Source: Pseudomonas helleri | Lineage (GTDB): Bacteria > Pseudomonadota > Gammaproteobacteria > Pseudomonadales > Pseudomonadaceae | NCBI RefSeq assembly: GCF_009600315.1 | Contig: NZ_WIWC01000033.1 | Location: 1 to 55,504, forward strand | DNA length: 55,504 nt | Direction: 5' to 3' | Shown: piece after piece, positions 26,089 to 35,423 of the stretch | How the letters are laid out: the number at the start of each line of letters is the position of its first letter | How positions within the stretch are numbered: the first letter of the stretch is position 1 | Made by a program: the position numbers and the translations under genes | The notes under the pieces: model-generated | What the model saw: the letters and a program-made list of their open reading frames with translations, nothing else | Told to the model about the DNA's origin: nothing | Database searches by the model: none

Positions 26089-28227
26089 TTGAACCGCGCG
26101 CCATTGGCTACTTCAGCAGTATTCCGACATTCATCCTTATTCGCTGTCAGCAGCGCTTTATTAACCTTGGCCCCCTGGGTGTCGGCGGATGATCTGAGCC
26201 CAACGGGCGACAAACGCCTGAGCACCGTCACCGTACAGGCGGCCAAACAGACCGAGGTGCAGGCCGCCCAAGCCAAGCTCGATGAAGTCGCTGGCGGCAC
26301 CAGCCTGGTGACTCAGGCCGAAGTGGAAAAAGGCCGTTCGGCCACCCTTGAAGATACTTTGGCCTATCAGCCGGGTGTCTACGCCCAAGCGGCGGGCGGC
26401 AACGACGCGATCAAGATTTCCATTCGCGGCTCCGGCGCTAACACCTCGCCCGGTTATTTTCGTGAAGGCACCAAGTTCCTGTTCGACGGCCTCGCCCTGA
26501 CCGGCGCGGGTGGCACCCCTTATGAACTGCTGGACACCCAAGGGCTCAATTACACCGAAGTGTTGCGCGGGGCCAATGCCTTTGAATACGGCGCGTTGTC
26601 GCTGGGTGGGGCGATCAACTTTGTCACCCAATCCGGGCTTACTGCGCCGGGCAATCGGGTCAAGCTCGAAGGCGGCAGCTTTGGCTGGCAGAAGCAGACC
26701 TTGAGCACCGGCGGGGTAGTCGGCGACGGTGACTACTTCGTCAGCGTCGATAACTCACGTCGCGACGGTTATCAGGACTTCACCTTGGCCAAAGCCCAAG
26801 GCGTGGTCGGTAACTTCGGCTATCGCTTCAACCCCAAACTGGAAACCCGTCTGATCATTCGCTACCGCGAGGAATATCACGAGAACGCCGGTCTGCTGAC
26901 CCTGGCACAGTTGAAGAAGGACTCCCGCCAGACCAACATCGCCACCCGCGACACCCGTGGCGACTCGACCAAACCCGGTTCGACGTGGGTGGGCAGCAAA
27001 ACCACCTACACCTTTGATGACGACGCCACGCTGGAAGCCGGGCTGGTGTACCACAACTACCCGCAGATCCTTAGCCGCAAAAGCACGGTCAACCCCAACT
27101 ACTGGGATTGGCGCGACATCAACTACTCGCTCAAATACACCCGCAAGGATGAGCTGTTTGGCCTGTCCAGCACCAGCACGGCGGGCTGGAGCAGCACCGA
27201 GCATGTGCGCGCCGGGGTGCGCACTTATCAGGGCAGCAAAGACCTCGACATCCTGCAAAAACAGGTCAAGTACGACGGCTCGTTTGACCACGTGTTCAGC
27301 CTCGGCAACGACCTGGGCCTGACCGACAACCTGTACCTGGCCACTGGCGTTTCGGCGATTCAGATCAAGCGCGATGTCAACGTGACCTTCAGCGACCGCG
27401 CCAACACCAGCGGTTTGCCGAACCACTACGACTATGACGAATGGAAGCTCGCGCCGCGCATTGGCCTGCGCTACTACATCGCCCCGGACGTGCAACTGTT
27501 CGGCAACGTCAGCCGCTCCATCGATCCGCCAAGCTCATGGTCCATCTCCGGTTCCGGGATCACCAGCAACTACGCCAAGCCGCTGGTGCCGCAAGCGGCC
27601 AACACCGTGGAGTTCGGCATCAAAGGCAAGTCGGGCATCTTCGACGGCAGTCTGGCCTTTTATAAATCGTGGATCAAAAACGAACTGCTGAGCGTCGAAG
27701 TGCTACCGGCCACGACCACTTCAGCGGCGGTGGTCTCCACCTCCAACGCCACGCCGACCATCCATCAGGGCATCGAAGCCGGTTTGAGCACGCGACTGTG
27801 GGAGGGCAGCAACGGCGACACCCTGACCTGGCGTCAGGCGTACACCCTCAACGACTTCCATTACGAGAACGACCCGCTGTTCAACAAGAACGAACTGCCC
27901 GGCTTGCCCAAGCACGTGTATCAGGGCGAGTTGCAATACCAGTTCGCCAGCGGCTTGTACGCCGGGGTCAACGTGCGCTCGGTGTCGAGCACGGCTGTCG
28001 ATTACGCCAACACCTTCTACGCCCCGTCTTACACCTTGTGGGGTGCGCGGCTGGGTTACGACGATCCGGGCAAAACCTGGCAGGTGTACCTGGACCTGAA
28101 AAACCTCACCGACAAGGACTACGTCACCGCCGTGTCGCCGGTCTACAACGCGCAGGGCAAGGACGTTGCCGCGTTGTATCCGGGTGACGGGTTTGGGGCG
28201 TTTACCGGCATCACCTACAACTTCTAG
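26089..28227 (+). CDS. TonB-dependent outer-membrane receptor
   Basis: An outer-membrane active transporter: signal peptide (to about residue 33, PWVSA), a TonB-box-like RLSTVTVQA, plug domain (about 60-165, with SIRGSG and GANAFEYGALSLGGAINFV) and a 22-strand barrel ending in the required aromatic residue (GITYNF). I prefer TTG 26089, giving MNRAPLATS, since GGGGAG lies seven bases upstream; GTG 26074 has no ribosome site. It is the first gene of a sigma-54-type operon with an oligopeptide-class ABC importer, so it probably passes the same ligand to the periplasmic protein. Ligand unknown; not obviously a siderophore receptor. Confidence 0.92.
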   Translation: MNRAPLATSAVFRHSSLFAVSSALLTLAPWVSADDLSPTGDKRLSTVTVQAAKQTEVQAAQAKLDEVAGGTSLVTQAEVEKGRSATLEDTLAYQPGVYAQAAGGNDAIKISIRGSGANTSPGYFREGTKFLFDGLALTGAGGTPYELLDTQGLNYTEVLRGANAFEYGALSLGGAINFVTQSGLTAPGNRVKLEGGSFGWQKQTLSTGGVVGDGDYFVSVDNSRRDGYQDFTLAKAQGVVGNFGYRFNPKLETRLIIRYREEYHENAGLLTLAQLKKDSRQTNIATRDTRGDSTKPGSTWVGSKTTYTFDDDATLEAGLVYHNYPQILSRKSTVNPNYWDWRDINYSLKYTRKDELFGLSSTSTAGWSSTEHVRAGVRTYQGSKDLDILQKQVKYDGSFDHVFSLGNDLGLTDNLYLATGVSAIQIKRDVNVTFSDRANTSGLPNHYDYDEWKLAPRIGLRYYIAPDVQLFGNVSRSIDPPSSWSISGSGITSNYAKPLVPQAANTVEFGIKGKSGIFDGSLAFYKSWIKNELLSVEVLPATTTSAAVVSTSNATPTIHQGIEAGLSTRLWEGSNGDTLTWRQAYTLNDFHYENDPLFNKNELPGLPKHVYQGELQYQFASGLYAGVNVRSVSSTAVDYANTFYAPSYTLWGARLGYDDPGKTWQVYLDLKNLTDKDYVTAVSPVYNAQGKDVAALYPGDGFGAFTGITYNF

Positions 28228-28275
28228 GCCCATGCAGCCCGCGTCGCCATGCAGCGGCGCGAGCGGAGGACGCAC

Positions 28276-29973
28276 ATGACCTTGATCACACGGATCGCTC
28301 GTCTCGCCGTATTCGTCTGCGCTCTGGGGCTGGGCGCCTGCAAACCGGCCCCCGAGGCGCCCCATGCCCGCGTGGCCAACGCCCAAAGCAGCAGCGACGC
28401 GCCCGACGATTATCGCGAACTCAGCCCCGGCAAACCGGGCGGAACGTTGCGGGTCTCGACCTCGTCCGACACCACCACCCTGGACCTGCACTCGATTTCA
28501 CACGGCAACAGCCAATGGCTGGGGCGCATTCTGTTTGACTGTCTGGTGTATCAGGACGAGCAGGGCACTCTCTCGCCCTGGCTGGCCAAGTCCTGGGACA
28601 TCTCGGCGGACGGCAAGACCTATACCTTCCATTTGCGCGACGACGTGACCTTCAGCGACGGTGAAAAATTCAACGCCCACGCCGTGCAGGTCAACCTTGA
28701 ACACATGCGCGACCCGGCGACCAAATCGCCGTTGGCGGCGGCCTACATCGCGCCGTATGTGGACGGCCGGATCGTCGATGAGTACACCTTTGAAGCGCAC
28801 CTGCGCGAACCCTATTCACCGTTTCTGGACGTGCTGGCGCAGTCGTATCTGAGCATGCTGTCGCCGCGCCAGATTCTCCATGCGCCCAAATCCATCGCCG
28901 AACACGCCATCGGTACGGGGCCGTTTGTACTGGAAAGCTACACCCGCGATCAGGGCCTCACCTTCGTCAAACGCAAGGGCTATCACTGGGCGCCGGCGGT
29001 CACCCGGCATCAGGGTGAAGCCTACCTCGACCGTCTGGAGGTGAGCATCATTCCCGAGCCGATGATTCGCTTCAGCGCGCTGGAATCGGGGCAGTCGGAT
29101 TTCACCGTCGACGCACCGACGCAAAACGCTCAGGCCATGCGCAGCAACCCGAATTTGCAGTTGCACACGCGTATTCGCAAGGGCAATCCGTTTCGCAGCC
29201 TGACCTACAACGTCGATAAATTTCCGTTTCAGGACGTGGTGGTGCGCCGCGCGGTGGCCAAGGCCATTGATCGCGACGGGCTGGCGTGGATCACCGGCTT
29301 TGGCGAGTACCAGCCCAAGGGCGATTTTCTGGCCGCCAACACCCGTTACTACGACCCGCAGTTCAAGGACGTACTCGCTTATGACGTGGCCGAGGCCAAC
29401 CGCTTGCTCGACAGCGCCGGTTGGCAGCAACGTGACGCCCAGGGCTATCGGGTCAAGGACGGCCAGCGACTGGCGGCGCAACTGGCGACCTATGAATCCG
29501 GGGCGTACCCCAGCAGCGTGGCCGTGGCGATTCAAGCTGATCTGAAAAAAGTCGGCTTTGAACTGAGCATCGACATGCTGCCGCTGGCGCAACTCACCGA
29601 ACGGCGTTACGCCGGTAACTTCCAGTTGTTGGGCGGTGGTTATTGGCACACCAACACCCCGGACGGGCTGTACATCCTTTATCACAGCCACGCGATCAGC
29701 ACGCCGACCTTTATCGGCCAGAACGTCGGTGGTTTTCGTGACGCCACGCTGGATGAGGCGTTAACGGCGGCGCGTCAATCCACCGATCCGGTGGAGCTGA
29801 CCCGCCTGTACCGCATCGCCCAACAGCAACTGGTGAACAACGTCCCGGCGGTGCCGGTGTTCGAGAGCTATGTGCTGGTGGCCTACCGCAATGCGGTCAA
29901 GGGTTTGATCTACGACACCTCGCACAACACCCCGGTGTTCACCACCGTCTGGCTCGATCAGGAGGCCCAATGA
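28276..29973 (+). CDS. ABC transporter substrate-binding lipoprotein, SBP_bac_5 (DppA/OppA) class
   Basis: A 565-residue periplasmic lipoprotein: signal peptide with lipobox LGAC, lipidated Cys22, then the large family-5 solute-binding fold (GGTLRVSTSSDTTTLD, LAKSWDISADGKTYTFHLRD, VRRAVAKAIDRDGL). Family members bind peptides, nickel, glutathione, opines or other organics. ATG 28276 follows GGAGGACGC. The stop overlaps the next start (ATGA at 29970-29973). Confidence 0.92.
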   Translation: MTLITRIARLAVFVCALGLGACKPAPEAPHARVANAQSSSDAPDDYRELSPGKPGGTLRVSTSSDTTTLDLHSISHGNSQWLGRILFDCLVYQDEQGTLSPWLAKSWDISADGKTYTFHLRDDVTFSDGEKFNAHAVQVNLEHMRDPATKSPLAAAYIAPYVDGRIVDEYTFEAHLREPYSPFLDVLAQSYLSMLSPRQILHAPKSIAEHAIGTGPFVLESYTRDQGLTFVKRKGYHWAPAVTRHQGEAYLDRLEVSIIPEPMIRFSALESGQSDFTVDAPTQNAQAMRSNPNLQLHTRIRKGNPFRSLTYNVDKFPFQDVVVRRAVAKAIDRDGLAWITGFGEYQPKGDFLAANTRYYDPQFKDVLAYDVAEANRLLDSAGWQQRDAQGYRVKDGQRLAAQLATYESGAYPSSVAVAIQADLKKVGFELSIDMLPLAQLTERRYAGNFQLLGGGYWHTNTPDGLYILYHSHAISTPTFIGQNVGGFRDATLDEALTAARQSTDPVELTRLYRIAQQQLVNNVPAVPVFESYVLVAYRNAVKGLIYDTSHNTPVFTTVWLDQEAQ

Positions 29974-30902
29974 ATCCTTTGCGCTTGATACTGCGTCGCC
30001 TGTTGTCGGGCATCGGTGTGCTGTGGGGCGCAGCGACCCTGACCTTTCTGGCCATCAACCTCAGCGCGGGCGACCCGGCACTGGCCATACTCGGCGGGCC
30101 CGGTGCGCTGCCCACCACAGAACTGATCGCCAGGGTACGCGCTGAATACGGCCTGGACCAACCTTTGATCGTGCAATACGGCCATTACCTGGGGCGACTG
30201 GCTCAAGGCGATCTGGGCGACTCATATCGGCTCGGGGTTCCGGTCGGCAAGGTGATCGCCGGTCAACTGGGCGCCACGTTGCAGTTGTCCCTCAGCGCCG
30301 CAGCACTGGCGGTGCTGCTCGCCTTGCTGGTGGCGGTGCTCAGCGCCAATCGCGCGCCGTGGATTCGCTCGCTGGTGTCGGGCATCGAGCTGGTGCTGTC
30401 TTCGGCGCCCTCGTTCGTGATCGGGCTGGGCCTGTTGTTGGTGTTTGCCTTCGGCTGGCACCTGTTGCCGCCGTCCGGCTCGAAAGGCTGGCAGGCGTTG
30501 ATTTTGCCCAGCGTGGCGCTGGCCTTGCCGGTGGCGGCGGTGCTTAGCCAAGTGTTGCGCCAGACCCTTGAAGACACCCTCGAACAGCCCTTTATCGCCA
30601 TGGCCCGCGCCCGTGGCCTGTCCGAAACCGGGGTGCGCCTCAAACACGCCTTGCGTCATGCGCTGGTGCCGTTGGTGACGCTGTCCGGGTTTGTGTTTGC
30701 CAGCTTGCTGGGCGGGGCCGTGGTGATCGAGTTGTTGTTTTCCCGGCAAGGCATCGGCCGCCTGATGCTCGACTCCGCCGTATCCAAGGATGTACCGCTG
30801 CTGCTGGGGATTACCTTGCTGGCGGCAGCCATTTACGTGGTCGTGAACTTTCTCGTCGACCTGATCAATCACTGGGTGGACCCGCGTACCAACGCCGTGT
30901 GA
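29970..30902 (+). CDS. ABC transporter permease, DppB-like
   Basis: A 310-residue inner-membrane permease with about six transmembrane segments. MNPLRLILRRLLSGIGVLWG is the typical DppB-type N-terminus, and EQPFIAMARARGLSETGVRLKHALRHAL is the EAA loop that docks the ATPase (about 205-232). Overlaps the binding-protein gene by four bases. Partner permease is at 32194, separated by a flavoprotein gene. Confidence 0.93.
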   Translation: MNPLRLILRRLLSGIGVLWGAATLTFLAINLSAGDPALAILGGPGALPTTELIARVRAEYGLDQPLIVQYGHYLGRLAQGDLGDSYRLGVPVGKVIAGQLGATLQLSLSAAALAVLLALLVAVLSANRAPWIRSLVSGIELVLSSAPSFVIGLGLLLVFAFGWHLLPPSGSKGWQALILPSVALALPVAAVLSQVLRQTLEDTLEQPFIAMARARGLSETGVRLKHALRHALVPLVTLSGFVFASLLGGAVVIELLFSRQGIGRLMLDSAVSKDVPLLLGITLLAAAIYVVVNFLVDLINHWVDPRTNAV

Positions 30903-30927
30903 GGCCATTCCCAAGCAAGGACCTGCC

Positions 30928-32169
30928 ATGACTCAAGCCACTTCCTATCGCGCGCTGCAGGCGCGTTTCCAACCACTGTTCGAGCAGATCGGCGCCGGCG
31001 CCGTCGAGCGTGAACAGCACCGCGAACTGGCGTTCGAGGCCGTCAACTTATTGCGTGGCGCCGGTTTCAGCGCGCTGCGTGTGCCCCAGCTCCACGGCGG
31101 CGCGGGCATCAGCCTGCCGGTGCTGTTTGCCCTGTTGATCGACCTGGCCGAAGCCGATTCCAACCTGCCGCAGATCCTGCGGGCGCATTTCGGTTTTGTC
31201 GAAGGGCGCTTGTCCAGTCGCGATGCGGCTTCACAGGATTACTGGTTCGCCAAAGTGGCGGCCGGGCAATTGTGGGGCGCGGCCATGGCCGAACGCAGCG
31301 ACAGCAGCACCAACTCGGTCAGCCTGCACACGGCTGAAAACGGCTGGCGCTTGAACGGCGAAAAGTATTACTGCACCGGCACGATCTACGCCGACTGGGT
31401 CGCTGCCGTGGCCATGCACGACAGTGATTTTGTCAGTGTGGTGGTCGCGGTAGACGCCCCCGGTGTGACCCGCGAAGACGACTGGGACGGTTTCGGCCAG
31501 CGCCTGAGCGGCAGCGGCACCACCCGTTTTGACAACGTAGAAGTGCCGCCCACCCACGTACTGCGCCGTTTCAAACCGGGCGAGCTGCGCGCCGAGTCGT
31601 ACCTTTCCTCCTTCTACCAACTGTTTCACCTCGCCACGCTGGCCGGTATCGCCCGCGCGGCCTTGCGCGATGCCACCGCCTTTGTGCAGGGGCGCACCCG
31701 CGCCTTCGGTGTGCCGGGGCAGTCCAGCCCCAAGGATGACCCGCTGGTGCAACGGGTGATCGGTCGCCTGTCGAGCTTGGCCTACGCCAGCGAAACCCTG
31801 GTGCTGGCCACCGCCCACGTGCTTGAACGCGTGCATCAGGCCGAGCTGACGGACAGCGCCGAAGACGCTGATTACGTCGACGCTGACATCCGCACGTTTC
31901 AGGCTCAGCAAGTGGTGCTTGAACAGGTGCTCGAAGCCACCACGCTGCTGTTTGAAGTGGGCGGCGCCTCGGCCACCAGTCAGGCGCGGCGCCTTGATCG
32001 GCACTGGCGCAACGCGCGCACCCTGGCCTCGCACAACCCGGCGATCTACCGCGAGCGGGCGCTGGGCAATTACTACCTCAACGGAATCAGCCCCGGTGCT
32101 GCGTGGCGTGCTCTGCACGAACAGGCTGGCGCCGATGGTGCCACCCGCGACGAAGCCAGTGCGGTTTGA
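30928..32169 (+). CDS. Acyl-CoA-dehydrogenase-fold flavoprotein, SfnB/DszC-like monooxygenase
   Basis: A 413-residue flavoprotein with the acyl-CoA dehydrogenase fold: N-terminal helical domain (LRGAGFSALRVPQLHGGAG), middle beta domain (WGAAMAERSDSSTN, LNGEKYYCTGTIYADW) and C-terminal helices (LFEVGGASATSQARRLDRHWRNART). The blocks CTGTIYADW and LDRHWRNAR are typical of the DszC/SfnB group, which uses reduced flavin to oxidise sulfur compounds. It lies between the two permease genes, so it probably acts on the imported compound. Substrate inferred, not shown. Confidence 0.85.
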   Translation: MTQATSYRALQARFQPLFEQIGAGAVEREQHRELAFEAVNLLRGAGFSALRVPQLHGGAGISLPVLFALLIDLAEADSNLPQILRAHFGFVEGRLSSRDAASQDYWFAKVAAGQLWGAAMAERSDSSTNSVSLHTAENGWRLNGEKYYCTGTIYADWVAAVAMHDSDFVSVVVAVDAPGVTREDDWDGFGQRLSGSGTTRFDNVEVPPTHVLRRFKPGELRAESYLSSFYQLFHLATLAGIARAALRDATAFVQGRTRAFGVPGQSSPKDDPLVQRVIGRLSSLAYASETLVLATAHVLERVHQAELTDSAEDADYVDADIRTFQAQQVVLEQVLEATTLLFEVGGASATSQARRLDRHWRNARTLASHNPAIYRERALGNYYLNGISPGAAWRALHEQAGADGATRDEASAV

Positions 32170-32193
32170 CCCCCTTCAACAGGAGCCACTGAC

Positions 32194-33087
32194 ATGAGTC
32201 AGTCCGTCCATCCAACGGCCCAGCCGGGCCTGATCGAAGCCCAACCGCTGTTCGCCGCCCGCAGGCTGCATTTGCGGCGTTGGTCAGTGCGCCCGGGGTT
32301 GCTGCTGGCCGGGCTGTTCGTGTTGCTGCTGGTGATTGCCGCATTCCAGCCGGGTTGGCTGGTAAGCGCTGATCCGCTGGAGGCCAGCGCCCGTCAGGCC
32401 TTTCGTGCGCCGGACAGCGTGTATTGGCTGGGCACGGATGAAAACGGTCGCGACATCCTCACCCGGCTGGTGTACGCCGTGCGCCCGTCATTGATGATGG
32501 GCGTGTCCGCCACGGCCATCGGCCTGTTGATTGGCACCCTGTTCGGTCTGGCGGCGGGGCTGGGGCCGCGCTGGCTGGACGGCGCGGTGATGCGTGTGGT
32601 CGACGTCTTGCTGGCTTTTCCTGACCTGCTGCTGGCGCTGGTGATCATCACCTTTTTCGGTCAGGGCCAGCTCAACCTCATCCTCGCCGTGGGCATCGCC
32701 AGTGTGCCGCGCTACGCCCGGTTGGTGCGTGCGCAAACCCTGGTGGTGCGCGGTGCCGGTTATGTCGAAGCGGCGACGACGCTGGGCCTGAGTCGGCCCG
32801 CCGTGATCGTGCGGCACATCCTGCCCAATGCGATCAAACCGATCCTGATCCTGGCCACCATCGGCATTGGCGGCAACATCGTCAACGGCGCCGCGTTGAG
32901 CTTTCTGGGTTTTGGCGCGCCGCCGCCCGCGCCGGAGTGGGGCGGGATGCTCGCCATGGGCCGCAACTATCTGGCCAATGCGTGGTGGCTGGTGGCGTGG
33001 CCTGCGTTGGCAATCACCCTGACCGTGGTTTCAATCAGCGTCATCGGCCGCGAATTGCTGCGCCGCAGCGAAGGAAAACATCCATGA
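32194..33087 (+). CDS. ABC transporter permease, DppC-like
   Basis: A 297-residue permease with an N-terminal cytosolic segment and about six membrane helices. Landmarks are YWLGTDENGRDILTRLVYAV (about 71-90), the DppC-type periplasmic entry motif, and the EAA loop AATTLGLSRPAVIVRHILPN. Begins 24 bases after the flavoprotein gene with AGGAG; ends in an ATGA overlap with the ATPase gene. Confidence 0.93.
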   Translation: MSQSVHPTAQPGLIEAQPLFAARRLHLRRWSVRPGLLLAGLFVLLLVIAAFQPGWLVSADPLEASARQAFRAPDSVYWLGTDENGRDILTRLVYAVRPSLMMGVSATAIGLLIGTLFGLAAGLGPRWLDGAVMRVVDVLLAFPDLLLALVIITFFGQGQLNLILAVGIASVPRYARLVRAQTLVVRGAGYVEAATTLGLSRPAVIVRHILPNAIKPILILATIGIGGNIVNGAALSFLGFGAPPPAPEWGGMLAMGRNYLANAWWLVAWPALAITLTVVSISVIGRELLRRSEGKHP

Positions 33088-34733
33088 ACAACGCCCCCCT
33101 GATCGACGTACAAGACCTGCACGTCCGCTTCGGCGCCCATGCCGTGCCGACCCTCAAAGGCATCAGCTTTCAGCTATATCAAGGTGAATGCCTGGCGCTG
33201 GTGGGCGAGTCCGGCTCTGGCAAAAGCGTCACCTCGCGCACCCTCGCCGGGCTGACCGGTGCCCGCGCCGTGGTGCAGGCCCGCAGGCTTGAATTTGCCG
33301 GCCACGACCTGCGCCACTTCGACGAACGCACCTGGCGCAGCGTGCGCGGCGCGCAGATTGGCTTCGTGATGCAAGACGCGCTGGGCTCGCTTGATCCGCT
33401 ACGCCCGGTGGGCAAGGAAATAGCCGAGCCGCTGCACCTGCACACCCACCTGAACCGGGCGCAGCGAGAGACCAAAGTGATTGAACTGTTGCGTGCGGTG
33501 GGGGTTCCCGAACCCGAACTGCGGGCCCGTCAGTACCCGCATCAACTCTCGGGTGGCTTGCGTCAACGGGCGTTGATTGCCTCAGCGATTGCCTGCAACC
33601 CGCGCTTGCTGATTGCCGACGAACCGACCACCGCCCTCGACACCACCGTGCAAGCGCAAGTGCTAGCCTTGCTTGAATCCCTGCGCGGCGACCGCACCGC
33701 GATGCTGATCGTCAGTCATGATTTGGCCGTGGTCTCGCGCTTGGCCAATCGCGTGGCGGTCATGCACAACGGCGTCATAGTCGAGCAAGGCAGCGTCGAC
33801 CAAGTGCTACACGACCCGCAGCATCCCTACACCCAATATCTATTGAGCGCGGGCCGGGCGGTGCACTTTCGCCGCACACCGGGCAAGGCGCGTGCTCCGT
33901 TGGCGATCGTAGCGGCGCAGCAAGAGCCGCCGTTGCTGAGCGTGAGCAAACTCAGCAAAACCTTCAAAGGCCCGGACGGGCAACTGCGCACCGTGGTCAA
34001 TCAGGTTTCATTGCAACTGCGCCGTGGCAAGACCTTGGGCATTGTTGGCGAATCCGGCTCGGGCAAGACCACCTTGACCCGCATGATTCTGGGCCTGGAA
34101 ACCCCCGACAGCGGCGACATCCAGATCAAGGGCCAGTCATGGCTGAGCCTGTCAGACGCTGAGAAACGGCAATTACGGCGCAGCATCCAAGTTGTCTTTC
34201 AGGACCCGCTCAGCTCCTTCGACCCGCGCTACAGCGTGCGCCGGGTGTTGTTTGAAGCGTTACAGGTCGCCGGGCAAAAACGCCGCGAATGGCAACACCG
34301 GGCAGAAGAACTGCTGCGTCTGGTGCACCTCAGTGCTGACCTGCTGGAGCGCCGTCCCATCGAGCTGTCGGGCGGCCAGCGCCAGCGTATTGCGATAGCC
34401 CGCGCATTGGCGGCGGGGCCGCAGATACTGGTGTGCGACGAGCCGGTGTCGGCGCTGGACGTGTCGGTGCAAGCGCAAATACTGGAACTGCTGGACGACC
34501 TCAAACGGCGGCTGGGGCTGGCGTGTTTATTCATATCCCACGATCTGGGCGTGGTCAACCATGTGAGTGATGAAGTGTTGGTGATGAAAGACGGCGTGGC
34601 GGTGGAGAGTGGTGCCGTGCGGGAGGTGTTTGACCATCCGCAACATCCATACACGATGGCATTGCTGGAAGCGATTCCGCATCTGGAAAGTGGACGGCGG
34701 ATGGCCTTTGATTTTCTCAAATTGGCGATCTAA
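33084..34733 (+). CDS. Fused double ATP-binding protein of the oligopeptide-class ABC importer
   Basis: A 549-residue protein holding DppD-like and DppF-like ATPases in one chain. Domain 1: Walker A GESGSGKS (41-48), signature LSGGLRQR, Walker B LLIADEPTTALD. Domain 2: Walker A GESGSGKT (322-329), signature LSGGQRQR, Walker B ILVCDEPVSALD. Both sites look catalytically complete. The true start is ATG 33084, overlapping the permease stop; earlier in-frame codons are permease DNA in another frame. The fusion seen here is known for GsiA/YejF-type importers. It closes the operon; no clear terminator follows. Confidence 0.93.
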   Translation: MNNAPLIDVQDLHVRFGAHAVPTLKGISFQLYQGECLALVGESGSGKSVTSRTLAGLTGARAVVQARRLEFAGHDLRHFDERTWRSVRGAQIGFVMQDALGSLDPLRPVGKEIAEPLHLHTHLNRAQRETKVIELLRAVGVPEPELRARQYPHQLSGGLRQRALIASAIACNPRLLIADEPTTALDTTVQAQVLALLESLRGDRTAMLIVSHDLAVVSRLANRVAVMHNGVIVEQGSVDQVLHDPQHPYTQYLLSAGRAVHFRRTPGKARAPLAIVAAQQEPPLLSVSKLSKTFKGPDGQLRTVVNQVSLQLRRGKTLGIVGESGSGKTTLTRMILGLETPDSGDIQIKGQSWLSLSDAEKRQLRRSIQVVFQDPLSSFDPRYSVRRVLFEALQVAGQKRREWQHRAEELLRLVHLSADLLERRPIELSGGQRQRIAIARALAAGPQILVCDEPVSALDVSVQAQILELLDDLKRRLGLACLFISHDLGVVNHVSDEVLVMKDGVAVESGAVREVFDHPQHPYTMALLEAIPHLESGRRMAFDFLKLAI

Positions 34734-35078
34734 TACCGCTTCGCCTGGCTTTTTGGTGACTTTTGGGTGTTTCGACATTCGGCTGTTTGCCAAAAATTAC
34801 TTGCTGTACAGCGAAACCTTTACAAAGTCGTAATCCATCGAATGGATATATACACAGTCCAAATCGAACCTTTCCCTCACCCCAACCCTCTCCCTATTTA
34901 GAGTGTGAACTTATCCCATATAGGTGAGGGGAGAGGGGGCTTGTTCATTGTCGGCATTAAACATGCGTTCACCCATTCGTCCGATAAAAAATACACTTTA
35001 AAACTTTCTGAACAGCCAAGTATCGGATTAATACGAGCCCTGGAGTTCGTGAACGTTAACCACAGGAAGGTATACGAA
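34734..35078. other. Intergenic region with a REP-like repeat
   Basis: This region ends the ABC operon and precedes the small hydrophilic gene. It contains a copy of the repeat described at 34874-34940 and no supported gene. The frame opening at 34905 merges with the small gene but lacks a ribosome site at its upstream ATG. Confidence 0.5.
34874..34940. repeat. CCCTCACCCCAACCCTCTCCC-type repeat, degenerate copy
   Basis: The left arm (34874-34894) is identical to the arm of the repeat at 46600-46690. The right arm (GTGAGGGGAGAGGGGG, 34924-34939) is degenerate. A widespread intergenic repeat type in Pseudomonas. Confidence 0.7.
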
Positions 35079-35243
35079 ATGACGACTAGCGGTAATAAAT
35101 CAGACCATTCTTCGGATAAAGCCACGGATAAAAAAGGCGCCCATTCGGACGATAAAAAAACCACCCACGGTGCCCACGATAAAGACAAGGCGCACGATAC
35201 CGGGAAAAAGACCGATGACAAAAGTCATACGGGCAAGAAGTAA
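35079..35243 (+). CDS. 54-residue extremely hydrophilic Lys/Asp/His-rich protein
   Basis: The product contains almost only K, D, H, S, T, G and A, with no aromatic residue, no Cys and virtually no aliphatic side chains, so it should be fully disordered. Blocks such as SDKATDKKG, SDDKKTTHG and HDKDKAHDTGKK repeat loosely. ATG 35079 follows AGGAAGG (35064-35070), a strong site, and a terminator follows the stop, which together support a real gene. It resembles in composition small stress/desiccation-type proteins, but no family can be named. Confidence 0.7.
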   Translation: MTTSGNKSDHSSDKATDKKGAHSDDKKTTHGAHDKDKAHDTGKKTDDKSHTGKK

Positions 35244-35256
35244 AGTGTGAGAGAAA

Positions 35257-35285
35257 AATAACCCCGGCTCCGGCCGGGGTTATTT
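35257..35285 (+). terminator. Rho-independent terminator after the small hydrophilic gene
   Basis: AATAACCCCGGC pairs with GCCGGGGTTATT; short T-rich tail. Confidence 0.85.
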
Positions 35286-35423
35286 AGGTCAGTTTCAAAT
35301 CTATATATAAAAATAATAAATAGACCGTCCTGATAACTGGCGAATTGCAAGGCCCATAAGTTCGTCGATCGTTTATTTAACCTGCCAATGATAAAAGCCC
35401 TGCGCCAGCCCACTTTTTGGGCG

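Noticed and set aside
34905..35078. 58-codon N-terminal extension of the small hydrophilic protein
   Set aside because: It starts inside the REP-like repeat without a ribosome site; a strong SD precedes ATG 35079.
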